A DNA stretch of 64,000 nt from Holacanthus passer (Eukaryota; Chordata; Actinopteri; Pomacanthidae), in NCBI GenBank assembly GCA_025331565.1, contig JAFREQ010000040.1, positions 4,699,001 to 4,763,000 of the forward strand, read 5' to 3'. The translations under genes and the position numbers were made by a program. Numbering within the stretch: position 1 is the first letter of the stretch; each line of letters opens with the position of its first letter. The notes beneath the pieces are model-generated. The model saw only the letters and a program-made list of their open reading frames with translations. It did not search any database and was not told where the DNA came from. Shown piece after piece: positions 32,178 to 42,469 of the stretch.

Positions 32178-33460
32178 TATTGGGTTTCTTGTTCTGATAA
32201 GTCACTGAACTGTGTGCTGCCGTTGGACTGCAGAGGACCAGGGGAAGCCTCCTCACTCTTGCCGCTGTCCAGACTGACCTCAGTCCTGCTGGTTGAAGAC
32301 TTTTGTAAAGAGCCGGCTGCGCCTGACTCAGCCTGCCACAGAAAGCAGGAGCAGCGAGTCCGCAGCTCTTTATAGAAAGCATTGAGCTGCAGGGTGGACA
32401 GCCACGGGCAGCCCAGCAGGTTCTTGAACGCTGTGCGAAACTCTGGACTCCTGCAGTAGATGATGGGATTGAGGCCGGAGTTGATGTAACCCAGCCAGTT
32501 TAACAGTCGGAAGATTGTCTCTGAGGGGACGCCTCTGTAGAATACGTTGATGATGTTGGCGACAAAGAACGGCAGCCAGCACACGGTGAAGGTGCCCATG
32601 ATGATCCCCAAAGTCTTGAGGGCCTTGTGCTCTTTGACGAGCATCAACCGCGACGGCCTGCGCTTGCTGCTCTTTCTCCTCGCCGTGCCGGAGCCTGCGC
32701 ACACCACCGGCGTGATGTTGTTGATGTGGGGGCTAACTCGCATCTGCGCTGTCGGACACTCAATCTGGAAACGCATGCGATTCTTATCAATGAGCTGGAC
32801 CTGCCGTGTGGCTATTAGAAAGACTTTTGCATACACAAATATCATTATGAGCAGCGGAATGTAAAAAGACACTATAGAGGATATGATGGCGTAGGCCCTG
32901 TTGGTCACAAAGTCACAGCATCCAGGGTCGTCGTAGCACGTCTTTGCTACAGTATCATCATCACGCCAGAACCCTTTCATAATCGGTACAAAGGAAATTA
33001 AGGAGGACACAACCCACACTAAACAAACTATTATCCTCGCACGCCACTTATTGAGCAGAACCTTGTGTCTGAGCGGCCGTGTAATGGCTATATAGCGATC
33101 CACCGCTATGACACAGAGCGTCTCTATGCTCGCCGTCACACACAGGACGTCCACAGAAGTCCAGAAGTCACAGAAAGTGTTACTGAGCTGCCATTTACCC
33201 GTCACCACAATAGTGGCCCCCAGAGGCACCACGAAGACCCCCATGATGAGGTCGGCACACCCCAGGGACATGATGAAAATGTTGGTCGTCGTCTGCAGCT
33301 GCGAAGTCCGAGCCACAGCGATGATGACCAGCAGGTTTCCCACCACTATGGTCAGTATGATGATGACCAGTATGATGAGGCTCCAGTGTCCCACCGCGTG
33401 GGAGTAGGGTCCCGTGCTGTTGCTCACATTGGATATTGAATTGTTCAGGTTGCCATCCAT
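32177..33460 (-). CDS. adrb3: Beta-3-type adrenergic receptor
   Basis: Class A GPCR of 427 aa on one uninterrupted exon. It binds catecholamines at the plasma membrane and, as in the family, should couple to Gs. N-glycosylation sequons are at N6, N11 and N14. There are seven hydrophobic segments. Visible determinants are D70 (TM2), Cys97 with ECL2 cysteines 181/182, and amine-binding D104 (TSVDVLC). DRY is at 121-123, catechol serines are S194, S195 and S198, CWLPFF is at 294-299, N321 is in TM7 and NPIIY is at 331-335. C351 is a likely palmitoylation site. [14 protein letters not shown] and [15 protein letters not shown] are beta-adrenergic signatures and exclude dopamine D1-type receptors. 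Adjacency to got1l1 supports beta-3 over beta-1/2, as in human GOT1L1-ADRB3. Teleosts can carry adrb3a and adrb3b, and I cannot tell which this is. The TAG stop overlaps a GTAAGT donor. Confidence 0.9.
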   Translation of the reverse strand: MDGNLNNSISNVSNSTGPYSHAVGHWSLIILVIIILTIVVGNLLVIIAVARTSQLQTTTNIFIMSLGCADLIMGVFVVPLGATIVVTGKWQLSNTFCDFWTSVDVLCVTASIETLCVIAVDRYIAITRPLRHKVLLNKWRARIIVCLVWVVSSLISFVPIMKGFWRDDDTVAKTCYDDPGCCDFVTNRAYAIISSIVSFYIPLLIMIFVYAKVFLIATRQVQLIDKNRMRFQIECPTAQMRVSPHINNITPVVCAGSGTARRKSSKRRPSRLMLVKEHKALKTLGIIMGTFTVCWLPFFVANIINVFYRGVPSETIFRLLNWLGYINSGLNPIIYCRSPEFRTAFKNLLGCPWLSTLQLNAFYKELRTRCSCFLWQAESGAAGSLQKSSTSRTEVSLDSGKSEEASPGPLQSNGSTQFSDLSEQETQ

Positions 33461-33990
33461 TATTCACGGGCTCCGTTCGGTCACAAGAAGTTTTTCTCAG
33501 GTTAATAGAACTGAAGAATCTGCACTTCTAAGATGCATCATAAATCTACTCCTGATAAAAAAGCTTCCTCACTAAATAATTCTTTGCTCACATTTCACAC
33601 CCTGGGAGTCTGGTTTGTCAGCGTTCAACAGACAGTAGTAGCTTCCCATGTTTCCAAAGATGTGATTATTTGTGGAAGATCTTCTGGTGCAGGCAACAAC
33701 AACATGTTCTCCGAATAGATGCATCCAAACTGTCCACAAAGCTGAAACAATATTAGTTCACAGAGTTGCAGCACTTTCATGAATCCAGGAAACATTAAGT
33801 GAAAAAAAGTTTTAGAGAAAAAATATCCAGACCATTTAAATCCATCCACTGGGATTAGGGAGTTTCTCGTGTTTTTCGCTGAATCCTGCATGAGCCTCAA
33901 CGCCACCGTTGGACTGTTGGAGATCAAGCAACACTGACACTGTTGCAGGAACCACCAGAGTGCACCAGAGCGGCTGTCCACTCTTTCTTT

Positions 33991-34022
<32 letters not shown>

Positions 34023-34190
34023 AGTGCAGGTTGCCCTAGATTGTATTGGCTCTAATCGCACCCTGGCTGAAGGCAGAGGGGAGGAGTTGAAGAGTGTGCC
34101 TGTGAGCTGAAGCCATACAGGGATCAGTGCCCTGATAGAGCCACACACACGCAGACAATCACACAGACACACAAACACACACATATGACT
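33461..34190 (-). promoter_or_regulatory. adrb3 upstream region with CT and CA microsatellites
   Basis: Immediately upstream of the adrb3 ATG. It contains a CT run at 33,996-34,022 and a CA-rich stretch at 34,141-34,183. I see no TATA box I would defend and no conserved motif series. Its role as the promoter and 5' UTR is inferred only from position. Confidence 0.3.
33996..34022. repeat. (CT)n microsatellite
   Basis: Thirteen CT dinucleotides ending in CTCAG, 0.5 kb upstream of adrb3. Confidence 0.85.
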
Positions 34191-37100
34191 ACGGGCAAAA
34201 AAAAAAAAACGTTTCCTGCATTACAGCAAGTAAAATGTGAATTAAAACATGAAAAATGTGACACACTTGTAAGTTTAAAAGTATGTTGCGACCATCAGCA
34301 CTTTATTCTTTACTGTCACTGTGTTGAATGCGGCAGCTCCACTCAGTTTGTTAACTCATTAACTGTATCCGTCACCTGACTGTGTCAACACCGTGACAGG
34401 CTTTTCCACGGCTGGCTTCTCTTCTCACTGTCAAATGATGCTGGGTTGCTTCAAACAAACACTTCCGAGGCTCAACAGCATTCATTTCAATACTGGCTTT
34501 TGCAGTAAACATCAAAACATTTGACGATTTCTGCAAGCTTAGTCGTTGAATTGTGATTATAGTTCATTATCTCTGAAGGTCTCTGAAGGTTTATTTGTGA
34601 TGCAGCTTGTGGTCAACTTTGCAGACCACAAGGCACGAGGCAACCCCAACTGCAGAGGACAGGAAATAAGTGCCCTCCCTTTGACTCAAAGCAGTGAAAG
34701 AAAATAATAGATCACTATCTCGCTGTTACTCAAGTCGCTGCACTGAAGAAGAACAATAAGGCAAATGCCTTCTATGCGATTCACTTCAGATATCCAGCGA
34801 CGTGCTGCGGAGCCGAGCTCTCCTGTCACAGAGCAGTTCCTTCTTTGGTCTGATCAGCTCTGCAACGGCAGCTGTGATACTGCAGCTGTGATTGCTCTGC
34901 ATTTATTCCCACCATTTTATTTCTGACTGATGAGAAGGTAAACGAGGGAACACTCACAAAAAGATTTGTTGGCAGTTATGCACCTTTTCATGTTCACTGT
35001 TTATATTCCAATGATTTTTGATTGATTCATATTTTACCACTTCTTCTTTAAAGCTGCTATAATTAATATTTACAGCAAGTTTCAGCTCATTGATTGTTGT
35101 TTGGCCACAACTTTACAGTTCACTCTCACTGCTCTCAAGCACCATTTTCAACTGCAGCAAGCAGCTGTTTTTGCACACACAAAAAAGTTTTCTGCTCAGT
35201 TAGTGACAAGCTGGAGAACATTCAGCAGCTTAAGAGCCAGATATTTGCCTCTGGAGACGAAACAGAGAACTGAAAGAGTGAATATTCAACTTAGATTCAG
35301 CACAAAAACAAGACACTGACAGGACACACACAGGACGCTCTGTGTCTCTGTCGCTCTGAAACTTTCTAACAACAACACAGGTTGCAGCAGACATGGGGAC
35401 AATGAAAGTGGCCCTAGCTGATAAAACGTTTGCTTTGCGGGCAATTTGGCAAGTTCTCACATCAGTCTAATACAGGTCACATTAAAACTTGAATAAAACT
35501 TATAAACTCTGGATCATTTTAAAGAACACAAAAAAGACAAACAAAAGGTGGCAGGGGCGAATGACAATGAGGAGAGGCAAGGCTGGCATGGGTGAGGAGG
35601 AGAGGACGGTGATCCTGAGACACAAGGAGAAGAAAGGTTGCGAAAATCACAATAAACACTGAGAAACACTGGGAAGTGAGTCTGAGCTGCAATTATCACA
35701 AGACACAAACAGTGATCTAGCAAAGAGTGTTTGAGAAGCTGAACACTGCAAGTTGATGGGCTGATGAGCGTCAGGTGTTCAGACCGGGCGGAGTGATGAG
35801 GTGACGGTGCGCAGGTGTGCAGCTAGAACCGAGCCAGGAGCTTGTCTGAGTCTAGAATCGATTGATCTGGACTGACTGAGGAGGTCTTGACCTGACTCGG
35901 TTGCACTCAATGATTTCTAAAAGCCAGAAATTAATGTATTGTGACAGACATTGACCATTTCACAGATTGCACAGAGATTGTTTCTTCATTTCCTTGAACA
36001 TGAGTTCGTGTGTCTACAGTCGGTAGAAATCTGTCTGCATCTGTACGTATTTGCTGCTAATAAAAGTCACTCTGAAAACAAACGGTCTTGGGAGAGAATC
36101 TAATAGATGTGTAATCAGATTGTGTTGTAGCCTCCTTTTCTTTGTCACACACATTGTCTCCCTTCCGTTTGGCCCCATTTAGGTTTAAAGGTTTTTTTTT
36201 TTCACTTTGTCACTCATCTGACAGGAAGTTGTGGAGTCGTGAGCGCATTCACAAAAGCGGGAAAAAGCCAAACACCGGCGCCTTTTTAAACTTGATGACC
36301 AAGAGGCCCCAGCGGATGGGATTTCAGCGGACGAAGGTCGCCGCTGTGGAGCTGACGACTTGACAGCTGCTCATTTGTCTTTGCGTGAGAAGATGCCGTC
36401 GGTGGATCTGGATCTGGTCCTGGTCAAGTCAAGCATGGCAGCTGGCACGGGCTGACTTGTTGATGGTGGAATGAGCCGTGACAGCTTTCTCACCACCACA
36501 GAAGAAGCCCTGCTCTGGTGACATCAGTACATGCAGTGATTTATATCGTATATTAAGTCATTTGCAAAAATAACTTTTGCACGACTGACAAGACAAATGC
36601 AAATGTTGATGCTAGAAAGAGTTTGGGATTTTTCTTACGTGTGATGTCATTAAGCCCAAATGTTTGATATATGATCTGTCAAACATCAGCAACATAAAGT
36701 GCTTAATCAATGTCCTGCAATGCACTTGTCACCAAAATGTTTGCGCCACCTGTACCTGTTCCCTGCTTCGTGTCGAATGATGTACTCTGAAGCTGTATTT
36801 GACAGCATATGCATACTTCTTCAATATTAAGAAAACAGATTTACAGTGTGCAGAACAGTGCGGGATTTGTTCTGTTCATGATGGCAGGCAGTAAATCATC
36901 AGAGCAGCCATAAGGCTTTTTATACACCCTCACTCCCCACATATACTATACCCAGGGAATGTTCCCTCCCTTCCAAGAAAATCTTAACGATGATAGCTTC
37001 CAATCAGCTTGCATTAAAAAACTTCTGGTATTTCTCTGTTAAGACTAACAGCATATAGCGAAGGCTTGATCCGTGGCAGCCATCTGGACTTCACAAGCTT

Positions 37101-38790
37101 ACATTTCAATTCACAGCGCAATCCATCTGGTCAGTGCCAACACTCCCATGCTTGGAAAAGTCCACACTCTCCCACTCATTGCCCAAGGAGAATGTCAGAG
37201 GGTGCAAATCTTGCCGTCAACAGAATCTGCTCGTATTCAGCAAGAATGATCGTAGGTCGTTTGTTAAACACGAGATTTTCAAATCAAGTGTCTCCTCAAG
37301 ATGTTTGGATCTGCTGAAGTGCCGACCATTGCTTTTTCCAGGAGGAGACAAGAGGGGCGGTTTATGTCTTCATCCTGTCAAACAAAAGTAGAACAGAAGT
37401 CATTGGTATGAGCGTGAACACAAAGGGGTCAAGCCATTCCTTTTAAAAAGACGGTCTGTCTCATCATAATGCTACATGTTTAAGGACGAAATCCAGATTA
37501 AATCACATGGTCCTTTTAGTTTGGATTGTCTTCACACCGCACCTTCGCTGCTGTGTGGATTGTGGTGCCTTTGCTGTACATCAGATGTTTACAAATGCCT
37601 CCTGTGGGTTTGTTTGGTAGCTTTGCACAGGAAACTCTACATTAGCTGGAACAACTAATCATGACTGGAAGGAGGAGGAAGGAGTGGCTGCAAGTGCAAA
37701 ACAAAACTTCAGACCCCAGAACGCTAACGATGGCTCTTCTTTATCTTGTAAAAATGTATAAAATATAACATGGATTGTAACACATCAGAATCTGAAGAAA
37801 AGGAATCACAGAAATGACATTTGACCAGAAAACATTTCCTCCTCATTTATGCTTCCTGTGGGGGTTAAAGCCCAGAAGCAGCTCCTCAGCCGGCTGATAT
37901 ACAGAATATGGAGATGGACGCATGTACAGATGTATGAGGCCACGTGTGGAGGTGAGAGGACGACGGCTTAAAGGCCGAGCTGTTCAACCTTCCACAACTA
38001 TCATGTCGTGAGCAAATCATGCTCATTACGCTCTGAGTGGAACCACATGCAGAGGGTCTCTTCTAGCGGCTGAAAACAGGGAATACTGAGGGTTTAAGGC
38101 ACCGATGTCCGTCCACACACTCTCTGGAGAGATGCCCTCGAACAATGTCAGGCTATTTTTGGGGCCATCTTAAGAATTTCATTCTGAAAACCACCCTGAA
38201 TGCATGCAGATGCTTCTAATCTCAAGCTCATGTTTGCAAGTTAAATGTTTGTGATTTATTAGCAAGAGTGACTGAATCTATTGCATCATTAACATCTGGA
38301 AGCACAAATCTCTCCTGCTTCTTTTTTTATATTTGCATTTGTAAATTGTCATTTTTTTTCCACTTTGGTTGCTTTTTGGCAGCTTTTGTTGCTGTTGAAA
38401 TACGAGAGGTATCAATCTTCTCATCTGCTTCTCTGCCACAAAGCCAATATGGCCAGGTCAAAACGTAGCAGCTGGCCAATCAGAGTTCTAGATGTTGCTT
38501 TGTAAAGTTGGACTTGAGTTAATTTTTAGGTGCCAGGAGATGTCTTTAAATTAAAGCAGTCACAAAATGGAAGGTGTGAATGTTAAAACAGGCAACAGAT
38601 TAACCAATAAATTATCAATTAAAGAAATTTCATGGTTATTAGTTTTTCAGTTTCTTAGTTTTATAATGCATCATTTTAATTCAATCGTTATTAATCCATT
38701 TTTAAAAGTTCTTTTTTAATTGTCCAGTCATCTTATTGATTATAATTAAACAAAAGTCTGTACTGGTGGTTCGCTCCAGGCTGCATGAAG
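34191..38790. other. Non-coding stretch, no gene supported
   Basis: Open frames are under 90 codons with no domains. A short T-run lies at about 36,190-36,200. Nothing else could be supported. Confidence 0.5.
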
Positions 38791-38792
38791 TG

Positions 38793-38850
38793 TATCCATC
38801 TGTTCATTTCTCAAAACCACTTATCCTGTTCGGGGCCGTCGAGGATCCCA
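38793..38850. mobile_element. Teleost repeat fragment
   Basis: TATCCATCTGTTCATTTCTC followed by AAAACCACTTATCCTGTTCG and GGGCCG matches the widespread CATCCATC...CGCTTATCCTGTTCGGG repeat. Only the start is present. Confidence 0.45.
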
Positions 38851-38884
38851 GAGAAGAGATCGTTCCGACGTGCCGTTTATTTTC

Positions 38885-39287
38885 TTAACTCAGTTCCTGC
38901 GGCTGCTCTCTCAGCAGTTTATTGTTTGCTTGTGTTGAGTACCAGTGAAATTCGTTCATGCTGAGACGTATGTTGACACACAGATGTTTGTCATATATGT
39001 GGAGGAGGTCGGTGTCACTCAAGTCATGTCCACTAAGGAAAATCCTCCGCTGTAACGTCTCTCCTTTAGGCAGCCTCTTAATTAAATGTCCATTCTTCAA
39101 CACGTAGGAAGCTTTGCTGGTGTTTTCTTTGGGAGTGCCCGTACACAACATGTTACCGTCAGTACAAAGCGGGATCCGTGCTACAGGCCAGTTCATTGGA
39201 AGAGCTTGTTCGGCTAGTTTTGAAAGCAAAGCGCCGTCACGGCACATTATGATTAATAACCATGCTGGCGTTTCCATTTGGTAAACA
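38885..39287 (-). CDS. Orphan open frame of 130 codons, possible terminal exon
   Basis: The frame runs from an ATG at 39,277 to a stop at 38,885. It is preceded on the same strand by TTTTGTTTCAG, a good acceptor that would start an exon at 39,287. The product is hydrophilic and protein-like, for example KNGHLIKRLPKG, SGHDLSDTDLLHIYDKH and LSMNEFHWYSTQANN. It has no signal peptide, membrane segment or domain I recognise. I found no convincing upstream exon. The length is only slightly above other chance open frames in the window, so a real gene is uncertain. It could be the last exon of a small gene, a degraded retrocopy, or chance. Confidence 0.2.
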
Positions 39288-40380
39288 CTGAAACAAAAGT
39301 AAACGTGACCTCAAACTCCTGAACCCTCGGTCAGTAGGAGCAGGTCGTTGCCATGTTGTAAATCTGCGTGACCGCTGGCGATGGCCATTACAACATGCTA
39401 TTAAAAATCCACACAGCCACAAGGTCTGCCATTATTGCTTTAAACAATAAATGAGAGTCAGGGGTTGACACTGGCTTTGTATCTTAATAAGAGAAGTAGC
39501 TCGCTACTGATCATCTTCTGCATCAGTGTCAGAGCGAGGAAGGCAGGAGAGCAGGGAGCTGGCGCCAGAGACAGAGACACACAGACAGAGAGAGAAGGGC
39601 TCTGGTTCAGCTCTCATCTGCTCCTGTGGGCGTCAATGAATACAGCCGGTGTCAGCAGCACGTCGGCCCTCTGCAGTCAGCCGGGCCTTCAGCTCACATT
39701 AATCACCATAATGACTCATTACCACCTGTGATCTCACTGAATTATCGATGGCGGTCCAGGTGAGGTCCGCCAGGAGGTGAGTTCCTCTGTCAGGTAAACA
39801 TGCCAGATAAAGATTAGCCACATGGGATATCTTGATGGCCGGAGCGATGACAGGTTTGTCAGCACAGAAGAGGAATGTGAGACAAAACAACAGACGGTTA
39901 ATTTAGCGTAGAAAAGTAAAATAGGGGCACAAGAATGGAAACAGCAGAAAAAAGACAACTTAGAAACTGGAAATGTGCAGTGAGCTCCAGCAGGTCGGGA
40001 TGTACACATACATGTATCATACACTACTGCACGTCAATCATGTTGCATATCTGTATTTTAACAATATGGTTAAATACTTAGTGAATGTGCAGCAGCATCT
40101 AAAACTCTGTCTGTTAGTTTCAGTTTACGTTCAGTGTCTCACCAAGATGCATTGTGTTTACTGATAAGGCCCAACAGACACGTGAAATCCATTTCTGCAT
40201 CATTTTCTTAATTGTTTTCATCATTGTAATCTTTTTTCTCTGTAAATGCCACGTTGTCATCTTTTACCACTCTTTGCAGTATCAGCAGTGCTTCCCCATG
40301 TGTGTGTGTGTGCTGAATGCAAGGTAAACTACAGGTAATGGTCATAACCTCCTCAGGGCCGTACTCCTGTCTTGTATTTC

Positions 40381-40440
40381 CATCCGTCCGTTCATACATC
40401 CGTTATAACCCGAGTCGGTGAAGGATGCTGGAGTCTGTCC
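40381..40440. mobile_element. Teleost repeat fragment
   Basis: CATCCGTCCGTTCATACATC followed by GGATGCTGGAGTCTGTCC resembles the same widespread repeat class as 38,793, here diverged. Confidence 0.35.
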
Positions 40441-42328
40441 TTGCACATGTTGGACAAGAGGCTAATAAACAAAGATACACAACCGCTCACACTCTGATTT
40501 CAGGTTTCCAATTCACTTTATGTGCACGTCTTTGAACTGTGGTGCAGAAAACGGTTTACTGCTTTATTGCTTATTTGTAGTCAAATTGTGCAGAATTAAT
40601 CACCACAGGTACAAGCTCATAAAACCGAGTCCTTGACACATGAGAACGCTTCATTTTGCTCAGCATATTTTTAGTTGTTGAATGATTCACTCAGTGCCGA
40701 GCAATTCTGAGACATTGCGTTTGATTTTTCACAAACTTAAAATACATCATGTGGTGGCACCATGTGAAGTTGAAACCAGTTAACTTACTCTTTTTCTGTC
40801 TCTTCATACCACAATAATATAATCAGGCCTGTTTACACTGTTCCAAGCAAATTCTTTTGTACCTGCTTTTGTCGCAGCCATTTTTCACAGCAAACTCTCT
40901 CCGTTCTGTTCTAATATCCTAAACATTAGTGAAGAATAAAACACTGTGCAGACATTACCTGGAGTGACCTGCTGTCATGCTTGCTGTCAGCAGGCAGAGA
41001 TATACACTCATTTTCCAGACTAATGTCAAAGCCCAGCCCAGCGTGAGTGAGAACCTGGGCTTTGCTTCATAAACAACATGTACCCACTGTGTAATAATTA
41101 AGACATGAGAAGCCCGTCAATCAACCTTAAGCTGTTTTTTTTTTTTTTTTTTTAAATAGGGACATAAACAGTCCTTATTTGAGCTCACAGAAACGCTTTT
41201 CACCGGCCTGCATCCTCGGCCGTCAGACTGCAGCAGCCAAATGTTTCCACCGGCTCGTCGTGTACATTTGCGAGCTCAGCGCTCGAGTCACCGTCGTCTC
41301 AAGGCAGGTCATTGTATCCTGCTTCTCTCCACACCACCCATGTTAAGTGGCCTCGTTATAGACCAAGTCGTTTATTGTATTTTAAGGGTCAGGAGGAAAG
41401 GCGCTCTGAATGATTCGTGCTGTGGTGTTGCTGGTGAGGCCACAGATCATTTGACCTGTAACCAGGACTTTACAATTCATATGTAAAGATCCATCTGATA
41501 ACACAGATGAAATAAGCTGCGTTCACTCCCACCAGCACACATACATCCTTGTTCTGTTAAAGACTGTGGGGACATTACAGCGACTTGTATTCATCCCTTA
41601 ATCTCCAACCTCAGCCTGAACCCTCATCTCTTATCTTTAATACACATGCTAACCCAGCCCCCTACCCAGGTACCACATTCCTCTGATTATAGTCATCCTA
41701 CTAACACACACGCTTCAGCACTTGCACACATTTACACAAAGGTTATATGTATCAAGAATATAAACATTGTTCTCGCAGAGGGAAGAAGATGAGATATATG
41801 TTGGGTGACTGGGAGTGAAGGAAGGTAATCTCAGGTTTGCAGGTGAAGGTGAAGAGAGGTGTGTCGTGTTTTCCTGGAATAAATCATTACAGGGTTTGTT
41901 TGTCGGTAATATACTAGAAAATGTCTTCAACTGAATGACTGTAGTTTTGAAGAAGAGTTGAATCAACATATCTTTTAATTGAGCATTAACTGTTTTACAA
42001 AGGTAGAACACACACAGTTATTATCAAAGCATTACTGTTTTTAGAAACAGGCAATAAAACTACACGTCACTGCAGTTTTACACGACAGACAACTTTTCAT
42101 GGTGTTAAAGATTAAATTCAATTAATCGGATTAATTACAGAAATTTAATCGAATTATTTTAAATCAAAATAATTTATTTTCTTTTATTAAATGTATGTAT
42201 ATTCCTGCATTTTAATTCTTAATTTGTTCATTCATATTCTGTCAATTTCATTTATTGAAATCAATGTAATTTGAGAAATTTAGTGAAATTTATTAGTTGT
42301 CAAAACGTATGTCAAGTCATTAAAACAT
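40441..42328. other. Non-coding stretch, no gene supported
   Basis: There is a T-run at about 41,137-41,153 and otherwise A/T-rich unique-looking sequence. Open frames are under 100 codons with no domain. Confidence 0.5.
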
Positions 42329-42376
42329 AAGATAAGATAAGATCATTCTTTATTGATCCTCCAGAGGGGAAATTCG
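42329..42376 (-). mobile_element. LINE-type 3' tail directly downstream of the tRNA
   Basis: On the tRNA strand, GAATTTCCCCTCTGGAGGAT then CAATAAAG and an ATCTTATCTTAT end follow the tRNA by 12 bases. It is the same tail class as at 7,846 and 17,371. Confidence 0.55.
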
Positions 42377-42378
42377 GG

Positions 42379-42382
42379 AAAA
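42379..42382 (-). terminator. RNA polymerase III terminator of tRNA-Ala
   Basis: AAAA on the + strand gives TTTT on the tRNA strand, six bases after the mature 3' end. It is a minimal but normal pol III stop. Confidence 0.6.
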
Positions 42383-42388
42383 TATATT

Positions 42389-42461
42389 TGGAGGATGCGG
42401 GCATCGATCCCGCTACCTCTCGCATGCTAAGCGAGCGCTCTACCATTTGAGCTAATCCCCC
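42389..42461 (-). tRNA. tRNA-Ala(AGC)
   Basis: Complete 73-nt cloverleaf on the - strand. The acceptor stem GGGGGAT pairs with ATCCTCC (one G-T) and is followed by discriminator A. The D-arm is GCTC...GAGC. The anticodon stem CTCGC/GCGAG holds the loop TTAGCAT with anticodon AGC. The variable loop is AGGTA and the T-stem is GCGGG/CCCGC with loop ATCGATG. Box A (TAGCTCAAATGG) and box B (GGATCGATGCC) are intact. The A at the first T-loop position also occurs in vertebrate tRNA-Ala genes. There is no intron. CCA is not encoded, as expected in eukaryotes. It lies alone, with no other tRNA in the window. Confidence 0.95.
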
Positions 42462-42469
42462 TCCAAAAC

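Noticed and set aside
32177..33460. Dopamine D1-type receptor as the identity of the GPCR
   Set aside because: [15 protein letters not shown] and the ECL2/TM5 motif [12 protein letters not shown] are beta-adrenergic, and the neighbour got1l1 fits adrb3.
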